Part shown: one piece after another, positions 57,070 through 64,000 of the stretch
Position numbering within the stretch: the stretch's first letter is position 1
How the letters are laid out: each line of letters starts with the position of its first letter
From: Peptococcus niger
Lineage (GTDB): Bacteria > Bacillota > Peptococcia > Peptococcales > Peptococcaceae
Length of the DNA: 64,000 bases
Direction of reading: 5' to 3'
Assembly (NCBI RefSeq): GCF_900101835.1
Contig: NZ_FNAF01000002.1
Span: 62,001-126,000 of the forward strand
Notes under the pieces: generated by a model
Seen by the model: only the letters and a program-made list of their open reading frames with translations
Databases searched by the model: none
What the model was told of the DNA's origin: nothing
Program-made: the position numbers and the translations under genes

Positions 57070-57468
57070 ATGGTAATGACAGATCCCATCGCGGATTTTT
57101 TAACCCGTATCCGCAATGCAAATATGCAGCGGCATGAAAAAGTTGAAATTCCCGCTTCTAAGGTCAAGGTATCGATTGCGGAAATCCTTTTAGAAGAAGG
57201 GTTTATTAAAAATTATGACGTGACCGAAGATGGCAAGCAAGGCATTGTGACGGTGACCTTGAAATACGGCCCTGAACGTGAACACGTTATCTCCGGTCTC
57301 AAGCGCATCTCCAAACCCGGCCTGAAGGTCTATTGCAAAAAAGACAACGTTCCCAGAGTACTCGGGGGCCTTGGTGTGGCGGTAATTTCCACCAGCCACG
57401 GCATCATGACCGACCGCCAGGCGCGTAAAGACGGCCTGGGCGGCGAAGTGCTCTGCTACATCTGGTAG
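57070..57468 (+). CDS. rpsH: Ribosomal protein S8
   Basis: 132-residue 16S-binding protein with [16 protein letters not shown] and, near the C-terminus, [20 protein letters not shown]. The ATG at 57070 follows AAGGAGGT at a good distance; an ATG two codons later is also possible. Confidence 0.96.
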   Translation: MVMTDPIADFLTRIRNANMQRHEKVEIPASKVKVSIAEILLEEGFIKNYDVTEDGKQGIVTVTLKYGPEREHVISGLKRISKPGLKVYCKKDNVPRVLGGLGVAVISTSHGIMTDRQARKDGLGGEVLCYIW

Positions 57469-57478
57469 GAGGTGCAAA

Positions 57479-58024
57479 ATGAGTCGAATTGGTAAACAAC
57501 CGGTCGTAATCCCGGAAGGGGTTACTGTTGATATCGCTGAGGGTAATGTGGTTCACGCTAAAGGCCCGAAAGGCGAACTGACAAAGACCATGCATCCGGA
57601 TATGATCCTGAGCATGGAAAACGGTGAAATCACCGTTGCTACACCTGAAAATCAGGAAAAAGCTTATGGACCGCTCTGGGGCCTCACTCGCAGCTTGGTG
57701 AACAATATGGTTCAAGGCGTCCATGACGGATACTCTAAGACCTTAATCTTAAAAGGGGTTGGGTATCGCGCCCTGGTCAACGGTAATAAATTAACCTTGA
57801 ATGTGGGCTACAGCCATCCGGTTGAAATGGAAGCTCCGCAAGGGATCACCATTGAAGCTCCGGAAGCAACAAAAGTTGTCGTCTCCGGTGCAGATAAAGA
57901 ACTCGTCGGCGATGTGGCCGCTGATATTCGTGCCGTGCGCTTGCCTGAACCTTACAAGGGCAAAGGGATTCGTTACGAAAATGAACATATCAAGCTTAAA
58001 GCCGGTAAGACGGGCACCAAGTAA
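57479..58024 (+). CDS. rplF: Ribosomal protein L6
   Basis: 181-residue 50S protein beginning MSRIGKQPVVIPEGV, with the C-terminal PEPYKGKGIRYENEHIKLK. Start follows TAGGAGGTGCAAA. Confidence 0.97.
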   Translation: MSRIGKQPVVIPEGVTVDIAEGNVVHAKGPKGELTKTMHPDMILSMENGEITVATPENQEKAYGPLWGLTRSLVNNMVQGVHDGYSKTLILKGVGYRALVNGNKLTLNVGYSHPVEMEAPQGITIEAPEATKVVVSGADKELVGDVAADIRAVRLPEPYKGKGIRYENEHIKLKAGKTGTK

Positions 58025-58045
58025 GCCGGAAAGGAGTGACCTGTT

Positions 58046-58399
58046 TTGAAGAAAAATTATGATCGCAAAGCGATCCGTAACAAGAAACATAAAAGAATGC
58101 GTTTTCATCTCCAAGGCACTGCAGACCGTCCGCGCTTGTCAGTATTTCGCAGCGCCCGTCATATCTACGCACAGATCATTGACGACAGCACAGGCAGAAC
58201 TTTGGTAAGCGCTTCCACCTTAAAGGCTGATATTGAGGGCCGTAAAATTGAACAGGCTCATGAAGTGGGCTTGGTCATCGGTAAAAAAGCGCTTGAACAA
58301 GGCATCACGAAAGTGGTCTTCGACCGTGGCGGCAATATTTATCATGGCCGCATTAAAGCATTGGCAGAAGGCGCGCGTGAAGCCGGACTCGAATTTTAG
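58046..58399 (+). CDS. rplR: Ribosomal protein L18
   Basis: 117-residue 5S rRNA-binding protein with [19 protein letters not shown] and [26 protein letters not shown]. The start is TTG at 58046, after GGAAAGGAGTGACC. Confidence 0.95.
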   Translation: MKKNYDRKAIRNKKHKRMRFHLQGTADRPRLSVFRSARHIYAQIIDDSTGRTLVSASTLKADIEGRKIEQAHEVGLVIGKKALEQGITKVVFDRGGNIYHGRIKALAEGAREAGLEF

Positions 58400-58417
58400 G
58401 CCTAAGGAGGGAAAAGC

Positions 58418-58927
58418 GTGAATAAAGAACTCATCAATGCAAATGAGCTCGAACTCGAAGAACGTGTCGTCACCATCAACCGTGTGGCGAAAGTCGTTAA
58501 AGGTGGTCGACGCTTCAGCTTCAGCGCCCTCGTTGTTGTTGGCAACGGCGCCGGCATTGTCGGTGTCGGCCTGGGTAAAGCCAACGAAGTGCCGGAAGCC
58601 ATTCGCAAAGGCGTCGAAGATGCCAAGAAAAATTTGGTTCGCATCCCAATTGTTAAAGGGGATACCATTCCGCACAACGCCATCGGTCGTTACGGTGCAG
58701 CGCGCGTCATGCTGAAACCGGCTTCCGAAGGGACCGGGGTTATCTCCGGCGGGGCAGTTCGTGCCGTGGCTGAATTGGCAGGGATTAAGAATATTTTTGC
58801 CAAATCTCTGGGCAGCGACAACCAAATCAATATTGTTCGTGCAGCCGTCACCGGTTTGTCCGAAATGAAAAACATTCAAGACGTAGCTCGCCTGCGTGGA
58901 AAACGCATCGAAGAAATCTGGAGCTAG
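58418..58927 (+). CDS. rpsE: Ribosomal protein S5
   Basis: 169-residue 30S fidelity protein. The conserved [14 protein letters not shown] and [14 protein letters not shown] segments are present; these include the spectinomycin-contact loop (VKGGRRFSF), unchanged. The start is GTG at 58418 after AAGGAGGGAAAAGC. Confidence 0.96.
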   Translation: MNKELINANELELEERVVTINRVAKVVKGGRRFSFSALVVVGNGAGIVGVGLGKANEVPEAIRKGVEDAKKNLVRIPIVKGDTIPHNAIGRYGAARVMLKPASEGTGVISGGAVRAVAELAGIKNIFAKSLGSDNQINIVRAAVTGLSEMKNIQDVARLRGKRIEEIWS

Positions 58928-58937
58928 GAGGGTGGAT

Positions 58938-59123
58938 ATGGCCAATTTGAAAATTACCCTGAGCAAGAGCGTTATCGGCGCTTCCGCTACTCAGAAAAAA
59001 GTTGTCAAAGCGCTCGGCCTCACCAAGACCAACCACTTTGTCGTTCGTCCCGATGTGGACAGCGTGCGTGGCATGATTGGTAAGGTTAGCCACCTCGTAA
59101 CTGTAGAAGAAATCGACGCGTAG
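58938..59123 (+). CDS. rpmD: Ribosomal protein L30
   Basis: 61-residue 50S protein ([18 protein letters not shown], then [14 protein letters not shown]). The ATG at 58938 follows TAGGAGGGTGG; an earlier in-frame ATG at 58896 lies inside rpsE. Confidence 0.95.
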   Translation: MANLKITLSKSVIGASATQKKVVKALGLTKTNHFVVRPDVDSVRGMIGKVSHLVTVEEIDA

Positions 59124-59140
59124 TTAGGAGGTGCTGTGAA

Positions 59141-59589
59141 GTGAAATTACACGAATTACATCCTGCCGAAGGCAGCCGTCATAGATTAAAACGTAAAGGT
59201 CGCGGGATCGGTTCCGGTCTCGGCAAAACCTCGGGCAAGGGCCATAAAGGTCAAAAAGCTCGGTCTGGCGGCGGTAAAGGCCCCTACTTTGAAGGTGGTC
59301 AAACCCCGTTGCAACGTCGTCTGCCGAAACGTGGTTTTTCAAACTACCCCTTCCGTGTTCGTTATTCCGTTATCTCACTGTCCGACTTAACGCGCTTTGA
59401 AGCCGGCTCCGTCGTGACTCCGGATGCGTTGATTGACTGTGGACTAGTGAAACAAATGGAAAACGGAGGTGTAAAAGTCTTAGCCAACGGCGAAATCGAT
59501 CGCGCTTTAACGGTGAAAGCCAATGCTTTCAGTGCAAAAGCCAAAGAAGCCATTGAGGCAGCCGGCGGTAAAGCCGAGGTGATTGAATA

Positions 59590-59590
<1 letters not shown>
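59141..59590 (+). CDS. rplO: Ribosomal protein L15
   Basis: 149-residue 50S protein with the glycine- and lysine-rich N-terminal extension ([20 protein letters not shown]) that threads into rRNA. The start is GTG at 59141 after TTAGGAGGTGC. The stop overlaps secY (TAATG). Confidence 0.96.
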
Positions 59591-62253
<2,663 letters not shown>

Positions 62254-62277
62254 TTGTCAAAGCAAAGGAGGCAATCC

Positions 62278-62493
62278 ATGAGTAAAGACGTCATCGAAGT
62301 TCAAGGAACTGTCCTTGAAGCTTTACCCAACGCCATGTTTCAAGTGGAACTTGAAAACGGGCACACGGTATTGGCGCATATCAGCGGCAAAATCCGCATG
62401 AACTTTATAAAAATCCTTCCGGGGGACCGGGTAACTGTGGAGCTTTCTCCTTACGACCTATCTCGCGGTCGGATCACCTACCGTTTCAAATAG
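62278..62493 (+). CDS. infA: Translation initiation factor IF-1
   Basis: 71-residue S1/OB-fold protein: [35 protein letters not shown] and the C-terminal [10 protein letters not shown]. The ATG at 62278 follows AAAGGAGGCAATCC; a longer in-frame reading from 62254 is not family-like. Confidence 0.96.
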   Translation: MSKDVIEVQGTVLEALPNAMFQVELENGHTVLAHISGKIRMNFIKILPGDRVTVELSPYDLSRGRITYRFK

Positions 62494-62516
62494 ACCGACT
62501 CCAAGGAGGTTCCTAT

Positions 62517-62630
62517 ATGAAAGTGAGAGCATCTGTAAAACCGATGTGTGAAAAATGCAAGATCATCAAACGCAAAGGTCGCGTAATGGTCATCTGCAAC
62601 AATAAAAAACACAAACAAGTCCAAGGCTAA
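62517..62630 (+). CDS. rpmJ: Ribosomal protein L36, zinc form
   Basis: 37-residue protein read directly from the sequence: [20 protein letters not shown] and onward, with the zinc ligands Cys11, Cys14, Cys27 and His32. Start follows AAGGAGGTTCCTAT. Located between infA and rpsM as in most Firmicutes. Confidence 0.96.
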   Translation: MKVRASVKPMCEKCKIIKRKGRVMVICNNKKHKQVQG

Positions 62631-62647
62631 GTGCTGGAGGTGCAAAT

Positions 62648-63016
62648 ATGGCAAGAATTTCAGGTGTCGACCTGCCCAGAGACAAACGCATTGTTGTAGG
62701 GCTCACCTATATTTACGGCATTGGTCGTTCCACTGCCAACCAAATCATCGCGCAAACCGGCATCAATCCCGATGTACGTGTGCGCGACTTAACCGATGAA
62801 GATGAAGCAAAACTGCGCGAAGCCGTCTCCGAACTTACCGTTGAAGGGGACTTGCGTCGTGAAACCAACTTAAATATCAAACGTTTGACGGAAATCGGCT
62901 GCTATCGCGGCATTCGTCATCGTAAAGGCCTGCCGGTGCGCGGTCAAAAAACCAAAACCAATGCACGGACCCGCAAGGGTAAAGTGCGTACAGCTGCCGG
63001 TAAACGTAAAAAGTAA
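62648..63016 (+). CDS. rpsM: Ribosomal protein S13
   Basis: 122-residue 30S head protein with [32 protein letters not shown] and the basic tail [15 protein letters not shown]. Start follows GGAGGTGCAAAT. Confidence 0.97.
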   Translation: MARISGVDLPRDKRIVVGLTYIYGIGRSTANQIIAQTGINPDVRVRDLTDEDEAKLREAVSELTVEGDLRRETNLNIKRLTEIGCYRGIRHRKGLPVRGQKTKTNARTRKGKVRTAAGKRKK

Positions 63017-63030
63017 AGGGGTGAAGTCAG

Positions 63031-63429
63031 TTGGCTAAACAACAGAGAAGAAGTTCTCGCGGACGTCGCAAAGACCGCAAAACAGTTGAACGCGGCGTAG
63101 CGCATATCAAGAGTTCTTTTAATAACACCATTGTCACCATCAGCGACACCCAAGGCAATGCCCTGAGCTGGGCATCCGCCGGCGGCATGGGCTTCCGCGG
63201 CTCCAGAAAGAGCACACCCTTTGCTGCACAAGTTGCCGCTGAAACCGCTGCAAAAGCCGCCATGGAATACGGCTTAAAAGAAATTGAATGCATGGTCAAA
63301 GGCCCCGGCTCCGGCCGTGAAGCCGCCATTCGTGCCCTGCAGGCAGCAGGTCTCGAAGTCAGCATGATTAAGGACGTCACCCCGATTCCGCACAACGGTT
63401 GCCGTCCGCCGAAACGCAGAAGAGTGTAA
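63031..63429 (+). CDS. rpsK: Ribosomal protein S11
   Basis: 132-residue 30S platform protein with [20 protein letters not shown] and the C-terminal [15 protein letters not shown]. The start is TTG at 63031 after AAAGGGGTGAAGTCAG. Confidence 0.96.
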   Translation: MAKQQRRSSRGRRKDRKTVERGVAHIKSSFNNTIVTISDTQGNALSWASAGGMGFRGSRKSTPFAAQVAAETAAKAAMEYGLKEIECMVKGPGSGREAAIRALQAAGLEVSMIKDVTPIPHNGCRPPKRRRV

Positions 63430-63439
63430 GGAGGTTAAG

Positions 63440-64000
63440 ATGGCAAGAAACAGAGAACCCATCGTTAAGCGTTGCCGCGCTCTGGGGATTTCCCCGGCCT
63501 ATCTGGGCTACAGCAAATCCTCCAAACGCGTTCCGTCACGTGGCCGCAAAAAATTGAGCGAATACGGCATGCAGCTGCAAGAAAAGCAAAAAGCTAAATT
63601 TATCTATGGGGTTATGGAAAAACCGTTCATCAACTACTACAAAAAAGCCAATCGTATGAGCGGCATGACCGGTGAAAACCTCATCATTCTCTTGGAAAAA
63701 CGTTTGGACAACATCGTCTGGCGTGCCGGCTTTGCCAAAACTCGCCGGGAAGCCCGTCAAATGGTTGTACACAATCATTTCACCGTCAACGGCAAAAAAG
63801 CCAATATTCCTTCCATGGAAATGTCCGTCGGCGACGTGATTGAACTCAAAGACAAGAGCGCCCAATCTCCTCACTTTAAAGCACATGTGGACGCACTCGG
63901 TGTCGTAGCACCGCCGGCTTGGCTTCAATTAGATACCAATAACCGTTCCGTAGCGGTTGTTGCAGAGCCGACCCGTGAAGAAATCGACATTCCTGTTGAT
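63440..64000 (+). CDS. rpsD: Ribosomal protein S4, partial
   Basis: 30S assembly initiator, cut off by the right edge after 187 residues. It begins MARNREPIVKRCRALGISPA and has NYYKKANRMSGMTGENLIIL and the S4 RNA-binding domain (RLDNIVWRAGFAKTRREARQ). The N-terminus has only one cysteine, so it is the zinc-free form, unlike L33, S14 and L36 in this window. Start follows AAGGAGGTTAAG. Confidence 0.95.
   Translation, partial: MARNREPIVKRCRALGISPAYLGYSKSSKRVPSRGRKKLSEYGMQLQEKQKAKFIYGVMEKPFINYYKKANRMSGMTGENLIILLEKRLDNIVWRAGFAKTRREARQMVVHNHFTVNGKKANIPSMEMSVGDVIELKDKSAQSPHFKAHVDALGVVAPPAWLQLDTNNRSVAVVAEPTREEIDIPVD

Overview
The window reads as a chromosomal segment of a Gram-positive, low-to-middle GC anaerobe of the Firmicutes, probably a peptide- or amino-acid-fermenting clostridial lineage. 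This is inferred from the FabK/FabT-type fatty acid operon, a tryptophan T-box, an L10 leader, a LexA-type SOS repressor, zinc-type S14, L33 and L36, an indolepyruvate:ferredoxin oxidoreductase, a superoxide reductase and Firmicutes gene order in the rif, str, S10, spc and alpha clusters. I cannot name the species from sequence alone.

Layout. 1-9943: a tightly overlapping fatty acid operon accB(partial)-accC-accD-accA-fabT-fabH-fabK-npd-fabD-fabG-fabF-fabZ, closed by a terminator. 10054-17993: single genes and small units: mntP (minus), a degenerate HTH-Fic protein, an sdpR-sdpI autorepressor/immunity pair with clear operators, glutathione peroxidase and trmB (minus), a small unknown protein, a thioredoxin, cysE-cysS and a superoxide reductase. 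18147-18562: a tRNA cluster (Tyr, fMet, Thr, Met). 18665-24247: a lipoprotein, then uvrB-uvrA. 24391-26121: an unknown protein and tuf copy 1. 26222-31242: a ferredoxin-nitroreductase, a YheO/DauR-like regulator divergent from iorAB, and lexA. 31456-34797: rpmG-secE-nusG-rplK-rplA-[L10 leader]-rplJ-rplL. 34911-37878: an insertion between rplL and rpoB holding a small membrane protein, a Trp T-box, a trpB2-type gene and a CpXC protein. 37996-49582: rpoB-rpoC, then rpsL-rpsG-fusA-tuf copy 2. 49723-50170: a cupin gene. 50441-64000: the S10, spc and alpha ribosomal clusters with secY, adk, map and infA, cut off inside rpsD.

How the genes work together. The first 10 kb gives nearly the whole type II fatty acid pathway from acetyl-CoA carboxylation to the 3-hydroxyacyl dehydratase, with its predicted repressor inside the operon and no acyl carrier protein gene in view. 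The last 32 kb is the transcription/translation core, apart from the small insertions listed above. Between them lie oxygen defence (peroxidase, superoxide reductase, thioredoxin), cysteine supply, DNA repair and aromatic amino acid metabolism (iorAB; T-box-controlled trpB2).

I did not find a CRISPR array, an intact mobile element or an obvious new multi-gene system. The items most worth a second look are the Fic protein that has lost its catalytic histidine and the inhibitory glutamate, the native Arg88 in ribosomal protein S12, the tryptophan T-box/trpB2/CpXC unit that separates rplL from rpoB, the orphan SdpR/SdpI pair, the superoxide reductase that has lost its N-terminal iron centre, and the two nearly identical tuf genes.
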